A DNA stretch of 9,849 nt. Origin: Desulfobacteraceae bacterium (GTDB lineage Bacteria; Desulfobacterota; Desulfobacteria; Desulfobacterales; Desulfobacteraceae). Below the pieces are notes generated by a model, which had not been told where the DNA came from, did no database searches, and worked only from the letters and a program-made list of their open reading frames with translations. The stretch is taken from contig PIVQ01000226.1 in NCBI GenBank assembly GCA_003354055.1, positions 1 through 9,849 on the forward strand, in the 5' to 3' direction. Positions 1 to 8,500 of the stretch are shown piece by piece (the first letter of the stretch is position 1; the number at the start of each line of letters is the position of its first letter). Position numbers and translations under genes: made by a program.

Positions 1-118
1 ATCGTTACAAAATAACTTGATCTAAATACCCTGAAGGGCAGAAACTTGTTTCCAAAACCCCTTAAAAGACTGGGTATTTTGAAAACAAAAGATCAAGTAA
101 TTTTGGAGCCGATCCTTA
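1..118 (+). repeat. Left copy of a palindromic dispersed repeat, inverted mate at 9333-9431
   Basis: Positions 1-27 and 47-118 match the reverse complement of 9333-9431 with one mismatch (position 48) over 99 aligned bases. The left copy carries 19 extra bases at 28-46, starting ACCCTGAAGGG. The unit is itself palindromic: AAAATAACTTGATCT at 9-23 pairs with AGATCAAGTAATTTT at 90-104 (14 of 15), and ATCG at 1-4 mirrors CGAT at 110-113. It may extend left beyond the window. No transposase is visible. The right boundary (118) is sharp and lies 20 bp before the recQ start, so the repeat forms most of the visible recQ leader. It could be a MITE-like or REP-like element; the class is not recognised. 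Confidence 0.9.
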
Positions 119-138
119 GGAAAGTAAAGTTTAAAAAA

Positions 139-2067
139 ATGCCTGTAGTTGATGATACCTTAAAACATACATTCGGATTTAATGAATTCAAAACCGGACA
201 ACGGCAAGTTATAGAAACTATCATAGCCGGTAAGTCCGCTGCATCAATTTTCCCCACGGGTGCAGGAAAATCTCTTTGTTATCAGTTGCCTGCGGTTCTT
301 GAGCAAGGAATTACCTTAGTCGTCTCCCCGCTTCTTTCTTTGATGAAAAATCAGATTGATTTTTTAAAATCGAAAAACATCTCTGCCGCAAAACTTGACT
401 CCGGGATGAGCGCCGACGATTATCGAAGTACTCTTGAAGCAGCTCGAATGGGACATTTGAAGATATTGATGATTGCCGTAGAACGATTTAAAAATGAAAG
501 ATTCAGAACCCAGCTCAAACAGATGAATGTATCCTTACTTGTCGTTGACGAAGCCCATTGTATCTCTGAATGGGGCCATAATTTCAGACCGGATTATTTG
601 AAGATTCCTTTGTATCAGAAAGAATTCAAGATTAAAAAGGTGTTATTGCTTACAGCGACAGCAACGGCAAAGGTTATTGGCGACATGTGTGAAAAGTTTG
701 CCATCAAACGGAAAAATGTTGTGCAAACAGGTTTTTACAGAGAAAATTTATCTCTCCGTATACGCCCTGTAGCTGAAGAAAAAAAAGACGCACTGCTTCG
801 AGAGGTATTGGCAGAAAAACCGGACGGCCTGACAATTGTGTATGTTACCCTGCAAAAGACAGCTGATCGGATCACTCAGATGCTGAAGGAGAATGGGCTG
901 GATGCAGAGGCCTATCATGCGGGAATGAAAAACGAGCATCGGGAAGCTGTTCAGAATCTTTTTATGACCGGAAAGGCCGCCACCGTAGTCGCCACAATCG
1001 CCTTTGGAATGGGAATTGATAAAGAAAACATTCGAAAAGTGATCCATTATGATCTGCCAAAGTCGATAGAGAGCTACAGTCAGGAAATTGGTCGATCTGG
1101 CAGGGATGGAAACCCATCTCTCTGCTGCCTGTTTGGAAATAAAAACGGCATACCGGTACTGGAAAATTTTGCTTATGGTGATACGCCTGTGCTTGAGAGT
1201 ATATGCCAGGTGCTGGAGAATATCTATCAATCTGAAAATAAACTTTTTGAGGTTCGTGCATACACTTTGAGCAGGATGGCGGACATCAGACTGCTGCCCT
1301 TAAAGACCCTGCTGGTTTACCTGGAGATGGCAAGTATCATTTCCCCAAAATACACTTATTTTGAAAATTACGCGTTCAAGTATTTGATGTCTGCCGAAAA
1401 CATAATTGAGAATTTTAATGGTGAAAGGGAGCAATTTGTAAAAACCGTTTTTAACAATTCCAAGACTGCCAAAACATGGACCAAAGTGGATATTGAAAAT
1501 ATTGTTTCCGAGTCAGGTTTTGACCGTCAGCGGGTGTTGACGGCCCTGGAATATTTTCATGAAAAAAAGTGGATTGTCCTTCAACCAAAATCTGCGGTGG
1601 AGGTTTTTGAGATACTCAATCCTGAGTTTGATATCGACTCAACAGCCAAAGATCTTGCCAACCTGTTTGTTGAAAAAGAAAAAAAAGAGATAGCACGTCT
1701 CCATGCTATGGTTGAACTTTTTGAATCCGATCAGTGCCTGGCGAAAAGTTTGTCCGCTTATTTTGGAGAGCGGTTAGATGATGGCTGCCAAAGGTGTTCG
1801 GTTTGCAGGGAAAAAGAACCGGTTAAACTTCTATCATCAGGCTTGCCGTCCCTGGAGATGATGAGTTTTCATACCCTTGTACAGCCTTTGATGGACAAAG
1901 CCGCGTCAGCGGTTTCGGTTGCTCTGGTGACGCGTTTTTTATGCGGGATTTCCTCTCCCCGGCTGATTGAGTACAAGGCTAAACAAATGGCAGGTTTTGG
2001 CCGGCTTGAATCTTATCCATACAAAACCGTTGAAGGATGGGTTAAATTGCAAAAAAACAGGATTTGA
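139..2067 (+). CDS. recQ: RecQ-family ATP-dependent DNA helicase, atypical architecture
   Basis: A 642-residue superfamily 2 DNA helicase, expected to unwind DNA 3' to 5' with ATP in recombination and repair. The motifs are in RecQ order: motif 0 (FGFNEFKTGQRQ, 12-23), Walker A PTGAGKS (39-45), VVSPLLSLMKNQ (61-72), DEAH then CISEWGHNFRPDYL (137-154), LTATAT (171-176), and FGMGID plus SQEIGRSGRDG (289-324). Four zinc-type cysteines lie at C533, C550, C553 and C556 in the usual YFGE context. A short helical tail follows; no HRDC domain is seen. About 210 residues separate motif VI from the first zinc cysteine, far more than in E. coli RecQ, and the stretch looks like extra helical or winged-helix material. 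The ATG at 139 was chosen because a TTG extension from 46 would be encoded by the repeat. The nearest SD-like stretch, AGGAAAG at 118-124, is 14 bp away, so initiation may be weak. It is clearly a RecQ helicase, but whether it is the housekeeping recQ or a paralogue is open. Confidence 0.92.
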   Translation: MPVVDDTLKHTFGFNEFKTGQRQVIETIIAGKSAASIFPTGAGKSLCYQLPAVLEQGITLVVSPLLSLMKNQIDFLKSKNISAAKLDSGMSADDYRSTLEAARMGHLKILMIAVERFKNERFRTQLKQMNVSLLVVDEAHCISEWGHNFRPDYLKIPLYQKEFKIKKVLLLTATATAKVIGDMCEKFAIKRKNVVQTGFYRENLSLRIRPVAEEKKDALLREVLAEKPDGLTIVYVTLQKTADRITQMLKENGLDAEAYHAGMKNEHREAVQNLFMTGKAATVVATIAFGMGIDKENIRKVIHYDLPKSIESYSQEIGRSGRDGNPSLCCLFGNKNGIPVLENFAYGDTPVLESICQVLENIYQSENKLFEVRAYTLSRMADIRLLPLKTLLVYLEMASIISPKYTYFENYAFKYLMSAENIIENFNGEREQFVKTVFNNSKTAKTWTKVDIENIVSESGFDRQRVLTALEYFHEKKWIVLQPKSAVEVFEILNPEFDIDSTAKDLANLFVEKEKKEIARLHAMVELFESDQCLAKSLSAYFGERLDDGCQRCSVCREKEPVKLLSSGLPSLEMMSFHTLVQPLMDKAASAVSVALVTRFLCGISSPRLIEYKAKQMAGFGRLESYPYKTVEGWVKLQKNRI

Positions 2068-2211
2068 AGCATATTTCCAGAAATTGGAGATATGGGGCTT
2101 ACTTAAATTAATAAGCCGGGTCAAGTCTCTATTGGACTCATGTTGAGTAAAAAAAAATAACCGGAAACATGCTACGGATAAACCGCAGATGTTAAAGCCA
2201 TAAGGACAAAA

Positions 2212-2661
2212 ATGGCCGACTTTCACCTTAAACCTGCAACTTCAGAAGACACACAATTCATATTCGATTTGAGACTTCTGACCATGAAGCCATTCTTTGC
2301 ACCAACTATTGGCTGGGATGATAAAGCTCAACTACGAAGTGCCGCTGAGCATATCGATGAAGCAGAAATCATCTATAGCGGTGAAGAAAGGGTTGGGGTC
2401 GTAAAGGTCTTAGATTGCGAAACACATTTCACCTTGCATCAGATTCAAGTGAAACCAGAATTCCAAAAGCAAGGTGTCGGAAGCGCGATCCTAAAGCATA
2501 TTATCTCGAAGGCTGAGGGCCTGGGACTACCCATAAGGCTCATGGTTATGAAAGAAACGCCTGCTCAAAAAATCTATGAACGGTATGGGTTTGTTGTGGT
2601 GAAGTCCAATACTCACAACCTTGAGATGGCCAAAGAACCAAGCAATAAGAAGAACTTATAA
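2212..2661 (+). CDS. GNAT family N-acetyltransferase
   Basis: A 149-residue single-domain GNAT protein, expected to move an acetyl group from acetyl-CoA to an amine; the substrate cannot be told from sequence. The acetyl-CoA pyrophosphate loop is visible as QKQGVGSA (85-92), preceded by strand beta-4 (LHQIQVKPEF, 75-84) and followed by the motif B region ETPAQKIYERYGF (115-127), where Y122 or Y125 could be the general acid. The length is normal for the family. The start is supported by AAGGA at 2202-2206, 5 bp before the ATG. It stands alone, 144 bp after recQ, and its TAA is the first three bases of a large hairpin. The string CATAAGGACA occurs both at its ribosome site (2199-2208) and just after its stop (2664-2673), so the gene is bracketed by related sequence, which hints at a cassette-like insertion. 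Confidence 0.88.
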   Translation: MADFHLKPATSEDTQFIFDLRLLTMKPFFAPTIGWDDKAQLRSAAEHIDEAEIIYSGEERVGVVKVLDCETHFTLHQIQVKPEFQKQGVGSAILKHIISKAEGLGLPIRLMVMKETPAQKIYERYGFVVVKSNTHNLEMAKEPSNKKNL

Positions 2662-2714
2662 CGCATAAGGACAGATCGTGGTTCGTTCCTCACACGATCT
2701 GTCCTTATGCGTTA
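2659..2714. terminator. Perfect 22-bp-arm hairpin between convergent genes
   Basis: The arms 2659-2680 (TAACGCATAAGGACAG...) and 2693-2714 (...CTGTCCTTATGCGTTA) are exact reverse complements around a 12-nt loop (2681-2692). The hairpin includes the GNAT stop codon and ends 4 bp before the stop of the convergent chemoreceptor gene, so it would lie in both transcripts. It has no T-run on either side, so it is not a classical intrinsic terminator. It may block read-through or protect 3' ends in both directions. The ends TAAC and GTTAGGG resemble integron attC boundaries, but the stem lacks extrahelical bases. Confidence 0.6.
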
Positions 2715-2718
2715 GGGA

Positions 2719-5097
2719 TCAAATTTTAAATCGTCTCACAAGACCGTTCAAGTCCTCAGCCAGTTCGGACAGGGCCTTTGCACTTTCCTTGACCTGGCCG
2801 CTTCCCGAATTGATCTCACCTGCAGACTGGCTGACTTCTGCAATTTCTCCTGTAACGCTATCAGCCACTAATGAGGTTTGGTTGACATTGACGTTGACCT
2901 CTTCAACACCCTGAGCAGCCTGGGAAACACTATTGGATATTTCAAGGGTGGTGGCAGACTGTTCTTCCATTGCAGCAGCGACACTGGTGACGATCTCATC
3001 GATGTCATTGATCACGGAAACAACCGTTTCAATAACCTCTACTGACTCGGCTGTCGTGTCCTGGACATTGGAAATCTTGGAGCTGATTTCGTTTGTGGCA
3101 GCGGCTGTTTGCTGGGCCAGAGCCTTTATCTCACCGGCCACAACTGCGAATCCCTTTCCGGCTTCTCCTGCCCTGGCCGCTTCAATGGTGGCATTCAAGG
3201 CCAGCAGATTGGTCTGCTCGGAAATATCGGAAATGGTTTCGGTTACCTTGTTAATATCCGAGGCTGCAAGCCCCAACTCATTCACCTTTGAGGATACCTG
3301 TTTGGCCCTGGAAACCGCACTCTGGGTTGTGGTATTTCCCCGGGCCATATTGCCGGAGATCTCTTCAATAGTGGAACGCATCTGCTCAATAGCCGCCACA
3401 ATGGTCTGGATATTAGCCGTTGTTTCCTCGGATGCCGAAGCCACTGAGTTCATGTTCGTGCTCATCTCTTCTGCCGCTGCTGCCACAGTATGGGATTTTT
3501 GTGCGGTCTGGTCGGAATTGGTTGCAATCTGATCGGAAACCGCTGACAATTGCATGGATGAATCTGAAAGGGTTTCCACACCTGTTGAGATGTCCCGGAT
3601 CATTGACTGAAGTTTTTCTATAAAGGTGTTGATCCATCCGGCCAACTCCCCCACTTCATCTTCTGAGTTTACTGACAATCGTTTGGTCAGATCTCCCTCA
3701 CCTTCGGCAATATCCTTAATCATCTCATTTGTTTTCTTAATGGGGGTCAGGATCGAGCGTACCAGTATAAACGCCATGCCGATGCCCAGGATGACACCGG
3801 CTGCAATAAAGATAAGGATAATGGATTTTGCAGAAGCCTCAGTGGTTTGCATGGTAGCTTTTATCTTTGATGACACCTGCTCCATGATACTGAGTCCGGC
3901 TCTGATGTTTTTAGTGGCTGTTTTGGCATTGGTCTGGGCCATGGATAGATTGCCTGAATAGGATTTCCAGATATCCTTGTAGGTAGTTGCCGCATTTCTA
4001 AGTTCAGGTGGGGCTTTGGGAGACTCTGAGATCGTTGACAATAGGTCCAGAGGCTTTTGCTCCCCGGAATTGAACCTCATGTGATAAAGACTGGCCAGTC
4101 TGGCGTATATCATTGTTTTTTCCAGATTATTCAGCACACCGATCTCTTCAAATCCCTGGGAAACAATGTTGTTCATTTCACGACTCGCCTTTTCAATATC
4201 ATCCACGTATACCCCTGCGCAGATAATCATATTCCAGGGTGCAAAATACTTGGCAACGGTGACCTTTGGAAACACTAAGTCTCCCTGCCCGGGTTTTGTC
4301 CAATAATACTCGGTTGTGGAGGTACCGTCTTTGACTGCATTTTTTACCAACTCAACCATAAAGGTTTTTCCGGTTTTTTTATCCTTGATTTTTCCGAAAT
4401 CCATTCCTTCAAGTTTTGATCTGGAACCGTGGGCAATAAGGGTATGGTCCCGCTGAACCACAAAGAAATAATTTTTTCCGTCAAAATGCATATTCCGGAT
4501 GAGTTCCAGGGTTTCTTCCCGTGTCTTCCCGTTTGAATGGCTGAATTTGATGGCATCGAAGCCCAATTCCAATACTTGTTTTATACTTTTATAGGCAAAT
4601 TCTTTGAGAAACGTGTGATTGGCAGTTAAAATGTTTTCGCCGATCTGGCCACTTTCCTCGGTTATGGTCTGAAGAAAAATATGGCTCATCTCTGCTGCTA
4701 TTTTTTTGAGATCTTCAAGCAGGATCTTGTTGGCTTCTTTATTTTTTTGGAGTTCGGACAGGGTGGTGTCGTATGATTCTGCCCCTTTGTCTAAACCAAC
4801 CAGGGCGGTTTGATCCATACCCTGACGGCTCAGAATGCCCTTTTCTTTTTTAAACGTATCGAAAATTTTACGTATTTTAGTATAGTCCTCTTGATTGCCG
4901 GTCTGTATATATTTTTCCTGATGAATCAGAAGTTCATCCAGGTGATTTTTCGTCTCAAGGATCCGGGTTTCAAAACCTGCGACCTTCATCACTTTGTTCA
5001 AAGAATAATATCCTGTGATACCCACCACCAATGCAATACTGATAATCGCGGCAAATCCGCCGATCAATCGAGTTTTAATTCGTAGTTTTCCAAACAT
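2719..5097 (-). CDS. Methyl-accepting chemotaxis protein with Cache sensor domain
   Basis: A 792-residue inner-membrane chemoreceptor that should bind a small ligand outside the membrane and control CheA through CheW. The order is TM1 at about 11-31, an extracytoplasmic helical region, a single-Cache (Cache_2-like) domain at about 165-300 ([20 protein letters not shown], then YYWTKPGQ and [16 protein letters not shown]), a further helical stretch at 300-424, TM2 at 425-447, HAMP at 448-500, and a long coiled-coil signalling domain to the end. The conserved hairpin tip [20 protein letters not shown] lies at 626-645. No CheR-binding pentapeptide ends the protein. The ATG at 5097 is preferred over one 45 bp upstream because GGAGGA stands just before it. 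It is convergent with the GNAT gene and divergent from the AsmA gene, with no che genes nearby, so it is an orphan receptor; its ligand is unknown. Confidence 0.95.
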   Translation of the reverse strand: MFGKLRIKTRLIGGFAAIISIALVVGITGYYSLNKVMKVAGFETRILETKNHLDELLIHQEKYIQTGNQEDYTKIRKIFDTFKKEKGILSRQGMDQTALVGLDKGAESYDTTLSELQKNKEANKILLEDLKKIAAEMSHIFLQTITEESGQIGENILTANHTFLKEFAYKSIKQVLELGFDAIKFSHSNGKTREETLELIRNMHFDGKNYFFVVQRDHTLIAHGSRSKLEGMDFGKIKDKKTGKTFMVELVKNAVKDGTSTTEYYWTKPGQGDLVFPKVTVAKYFAPWNMIICAGVYVDDIEKASREMNNIVSQGFEEIGVLNNLEKTMIYARLASLYHMRFNSGEQKPLDLLSTISESPKAPPELRNAATTYKDIWKSYSGNLSMAQTNAKTATKNIRAGLSIMEQVSSKIKATMQTTEASAKSIILIFIAAGVILGIGMAFILVRSILTPIKKTNEMIKDIAEGEGDLTKRLSVNSEDEVGELAGWINTFIEKLQSMIRDISTGVETLSDSSMQLSAVSDQIATNSDQTAQKSHTVAAAAEEMSTNMNSVASASEETTANIQTIVAAIEQMRSTIEEISGNMARGNTTTQSAVSRAKQVSSKVNELGLAASDINKVTETISDISEQTNLLALNATIEAARAGEAGKGFAVVAGEIKALAQQTAAATNEISSKISNVQDTTAESVEVIETVVSVINDIDEIVTSVAAAMEEQSATTLEISNSVSQAAQGVEEVNVNVNQTSLVADSVTGEIAEVSQSAGEINSGSGQVKESAKALSELAEDLNGLVRRFKI

Positions 5098-5106
5098 ATT
5101 TCCTCC
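5098..5106 (-). promoter_or_regulatory. Ribosome binding site that sets the chemoreceptor start
   Basis: On the minus strand GGAGGA (5106-5101) is followed by AAT and then the ATG at 5097. This strong site favours the 792-residue product over the 15-residue-longer reading from 5142, which would add a poor polar extension before TM1. Confidence 0.8.
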
Positions 5107-5281
5107 ATTCTTTTTGTAACCGTCAATTACTAAATATATCATTGCTTCGTCATTGCGGCTTGAAAGTTTTAAGCAATTGAGCTTGAATCCTAAGAGGTAT
5201 CGTGAAGGATGCTTTCAGGCTGCCTTTAAAGAAAACTTATAATAATACTAAGGGTATATACACGGATAAAAACAAAAGCAA

Positions 5282-5340
5282 AAGTAAAAAAATAAGTAAA
5301 AAAATAAGTAAAAATAAGTTTATTTTTACTTATTTTTTTT
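5282..5340. repeat. AT-rich tandem repeat running into a 20-bp-arm palindrome
   Basis: Two copies of AAGTAAAAAAAT (5282-5293, 5294-5305) and a shortened AAGTAAAAAT (5306-5315) run head to tail. The last part, 5298-5317, is an exact inverted repeat of 5320-5339 with a 2-nt centre (GT). The right arm ends in a run of eight T. The arms contain only one G:C pair each, so an RNA hairpin would be weak; it could act as a bend, a cruciform or a binding site for an AT-binding protein. Confidence 0.85.
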
Positions 5341-5476
5341 GAGAGTTGGTCAAAGAAGCAATTGAATCAACCAGATTTCTTAACTTACCATAGGCAAGAC
5401 AGTTTTAACGGACGTTACCTCAAAAGCTGAAACCAGCATTAGCTGCATGCGTTTGCCTGAGACCACCTATGTCTGC

Positions 5477-5506
5477 TTGACTTTGAATGCCCTGCTCGTT
5501 TATGCT
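5477..5506 (+). promoter_or_regulatory. Candidate sigma-70 promoter for the AsmA-family gene
   Basis: TTGACT (5477-5482, 5 of 6 to the -35 consensus) and TATGCT (5501-5506, 4 of 6 to the -10 consensus) are separated by 18 bp. Transcription would start near 5513, leaving a leader of about 42 nt before the ATG at 5555. The match is plausible but could be chance. Confidence 0.4.
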
Positions 5507-5542
5507 TCCACTATTCAAAAAATATCTTGTCCATTCTGGAAT

Positions 5543-5548
5543 AAGGAG
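5543..5548 (+). promoter_or_regulatory. Ribosome binding site that sets the AsmA-family start
   Basis: AAGGAG lies 6 bp before the ATG at 5555, and the protein then begins MKKLRYAIIGG with a clean signal anchor. The same frame opens 36 codons earlier at 5447 but without a ribosome site and with a non-signal-like N-terminus. Confidence 0.85.
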
Positions 5549-5554
5549 ACATTT

Positions 5555-8500
5555 ATGAAAAAGTTACGATATGCCATTATAGGGGGATTCTCATTCATCC
5601 TTATTATAGGAGGCCTTCTGGTTGCTCTTGCGAACCTGGATGCCAATCGATACAAGGCATTTATCAGTAAGCAGCTCAGTCAGCGTCTGGGCAGAACATT
5701 CCAGATTCAAGAAGATCTTTCCCTTTCCTTTTATCCTTATCTGGAAATTGACGCTGCCGCAGTGACGGTTGGAAATCCAAAGGGATTCAAAGAGCAGTCA
5801 TTTGCTCAGATCGATCAGCTCAAACTTCGTATTCACACCTTGTCTTTGATTCAACGGCAGTTTCAAATGGATGCCATTCAGGTGAACGGTGTTCGGATCA
5901 ACTTGATAAAAAATAAGGAGGGAAAGGGAAACTGGGAGGAATGGCACCCGGTTGGGAGCGAATCTGTCGAAAGAAAAGCAGAGCCGCAAAAGGGGGGGCA
6001 GGATGATGCGGAGCAGGAGCATGTAGTCCTGAAAGGAAAAAAAGCACCGGTCGTTGCGACGGGTAACGATTCTGTAAAGGATGCGTTAACCGGGTTTGAA
6101 GCTATTGCCGGGCTGTTGCAGGCGGGTGCAGATATTAAAAATCTGAATCTTGAATATCATGATCTAAGCCAAGGGGACCGGTATACTGTTTCTGACCTTG
6201 ATTTTCATCTGGCCCCGTTTAACCCCGGTTCTCCAATGCCCCTGACCCTGGATGGCATGGTTGTTATTGGCCCATTAGACCTGGCCGGCCCTGTGTCTGT
6301 CAAGGCGGCTGTCCTGCCGGAATTGTCAAATAATATAATTCTGATCTCTCCTCTTCAGGTTAATGCCGGCCTTACCGGGACAAGCGGGCAGGGAATTTCC
6401 GACGCAGCTTTGTCTTCCGAGGTTGAGATGGATCTGGCAAAGGATCGTCTGACCTTGAGTCAATTGATGATACAGGGGGTGGATACCCGTATCAAGGGGC
6501 GTGTGGTTGTGGATCAGTTTACTTCAGGTACGCCCGGTATCAACGTTGATATTGATGCATCAGGGCGGGATATCACAGGTTGGCTTCGGGCGGCCAATGC
6601 CAAACAACTTTCAGATCAGTTCAGGACTCTGCCGGATAAGAGTTTTGAGGTTGCAGGGCAGGTTAACGCCTCTTCTGCATTAAATATGGTGAAGCTGTCC
6701 GGTCTTAACATCCGGATGCTGGGTGCGAAGATCAAAGGAGATGTTCAGGTTCAGCAGACAACGGCGGGACAGCCTTCAATAAAGGGGGAGCTTGCAGCCA
6801 CAGGGCCTGATCTGCCTGCACTGATTCAGGTGGTTGCAGGAGTTGCGGGCAAAGGAGAGGCGATAGCAGGGGTGACGGCGGAGCTGAACCGTGTTGGGGA
6901 TAAACGATTTGATTTGGATACGGTCTTTGATACGGATATTCATGCCGGCCGCATTGATATCAAGACCCTGAAACTCAGGGGCCTGGGAATGGAGATTGAT
7001 AGTCAGATATCAGCTCATGGAATTTTTTCCCTCATGCCTAAGGCAAAGGGGCAAATCCGTGCCAAAGGACAGGATTTACCACTGATATTGTCGCTGGCTG
7101 ACAGGCTCATGGGCCAAAAGGGGTTCAGTCGATGGGTGGCTGCTGCACCGGGGAAATTATTTCTGGCTGATGTTGAGATGGATCTGGATATGGGCTGGGG
7201 TCGTCTGAATATTCCGACATTTAAATTAAAAGGGCTTGGGGTCACAATGACCGGTAAGTTTGAAGCTGAAAAAATCGGGACAAAAAATGCGGCTTTAAAT
7301 GGGGAATTTGATCTGACAGCCAAAAAAATCGGATGGCTTCTTAAAACTGCAAACCAGAACAAAGCCGCAGATCTCATTTCTTCGGTTTACGTAAAAACAA
7401 AGATCAAAGGCGGGCAGGGTAAGGTCTCTTTGGATCCTTTTCATGCAAAGGCTGACCTGACCGCTAAAAGAGCGAAACAATTTCCAGGTGGTGTGGAATT
7501 AAAAGCGCCTGTTCATATGGATCTTGCCGGTCAGTCCCTCTCTGCGGGTGATGTCTCGTTTAATGGACTGGGGCTGGTTCTTAAAGGTAATCTCCGGGCG
7601 GAAAAGATTCAGACCCATCCTGAGTTTACGGGACAGGTCGATTTGAATTTCAAAAATCTGCGCAAATTTATGGCTGCCATGGACATACCGTTGCCGCCCA
7701 CTGCTGATCCAAAGGTGCTCTCTGTTCTGGGTTTGAAAACAAAAATTTCAGGCGGACCGGACAGGCTTGCCTTAGACAATATCAAGGCGCGCCTGGATGA
7801 TACCCGGATGACAGGGCGTATCAATTTTACAAAACCATCTGATTCCAAGGTTTATCCGGCGGTTGATGCTGCTCTGGCTCTGGACAAGATCAATCTGGAC
7901 CGGTATCAGCTCCAAATTCCTTTGGCCAATAAAAACAATACATCCAAAAAAATATCTGAAAAACCAAAACAGAAAAAAGCCCCTGTAACACCGGAAACCG
8001 CAGCAGTAGCTGCGGCTCAGATGATTCCTGTGGAATTTATCCGGGCCTTGAAACTTAAAGGCGATTGCAAGGCCGGTCTCGTGATTCTTTCCAAGGCTAA
8101 GCTGCGGGACGTAAAGGCAATTATCAGTGCGGATAACGGCAAGCTCTCTTTTTCACCGATTTCAGCCCGTCTTTACAATGGGACCTATACCGGTGACGTG
8201 GTTCTGGATGCGGTTCCTGATATTCCCAAGCTGGCTGTAAATTCAAAATTGATCGGTGTGAATATTGAACCCCTGCTCAAAGACATGGCAGGAGAGGCCA
8301 AATTAAAGGGAACCGGGGATGTGAGTTTGGGCCTGACCACCCAAGGGAATACAGAATCTGTCATGAAGCGTAATTTAAACGGTCAGATAAACTTTAGCCT
8401 GAAGGATGGAGCCGTGGTCGGTTTTAACCTGGGCAGGTTTTTGAGACAGTTGAAATCCTATAAGGAACATCAGAACTTTACGGCCAGTGAGAAGGAAGAG

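Larger units (their letters stand above)
5098..5554. other. Divergent intergenic region, 457 bp
   Basis: This separates the minus-strand chemoreceptor gene from the plus-strand AsmA gene and must hold both promoters. It contains the AT-rich tandem repeat and palindrome at 5282-5340 and a candidate promoter at 5477-5506. No convincing sigma-28 (TAAA-N15-GCCGATAA) or sigma-54 site was found for the chemoreceptor. No small ORF or RNA gene is supported here; the in-frame extension of the AsmA reading frame back to 5447 has no ribosome site. Confidence 0.6.

Noticed and set aside
46..138. TTG-initiated N-terminal extension of recQ by 31 residues
   Set aside because: It is encoded by the dispersed repeat, has no ribosome site and adds a basic stretch not typical of RecQ; the RecQ motif 0 follows soon after the ATG at 139.
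2096..2117. GGCTTA...TAAGCC hairpin after recQ as a terminator
   Set aside because: The stem is only 6 bp with a 10-nt loop, and no T-run follows. A second dyad ACTCA-TGT-TGAGT (2136-2148) is followed by A, not T, on the plus strand.
2933..3532. 199-residue open frame on the plus strand
   Set aside because: It is an antisense shadow of the chemoreceptor signalling domain; it has no ribosome site and a Ser/Ala/Val-rich composition typical of such shadows.
5142..5220. Sigma-28 promoter for the chemoreceptor
   Set aside because: On the minus strand GCCGCAAT resembles GCCGATAA in 5 of 8 positions, but 15 bp upstream there is AATT rather than TAAA.
5447..5554. Upstream in-frame start of the AsmA-family protein
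   Set aside because: No ribosome site stands there; a strong AAGGAG and a clean signal anchor support the start at 5555.
5942..5962. TGGCAC in the AsmA-family gene as a sigma-54 site
   Set aside because: The GC dinucleotide is not at the required 10-bp spacing from GG, and the site is inside a coding region.
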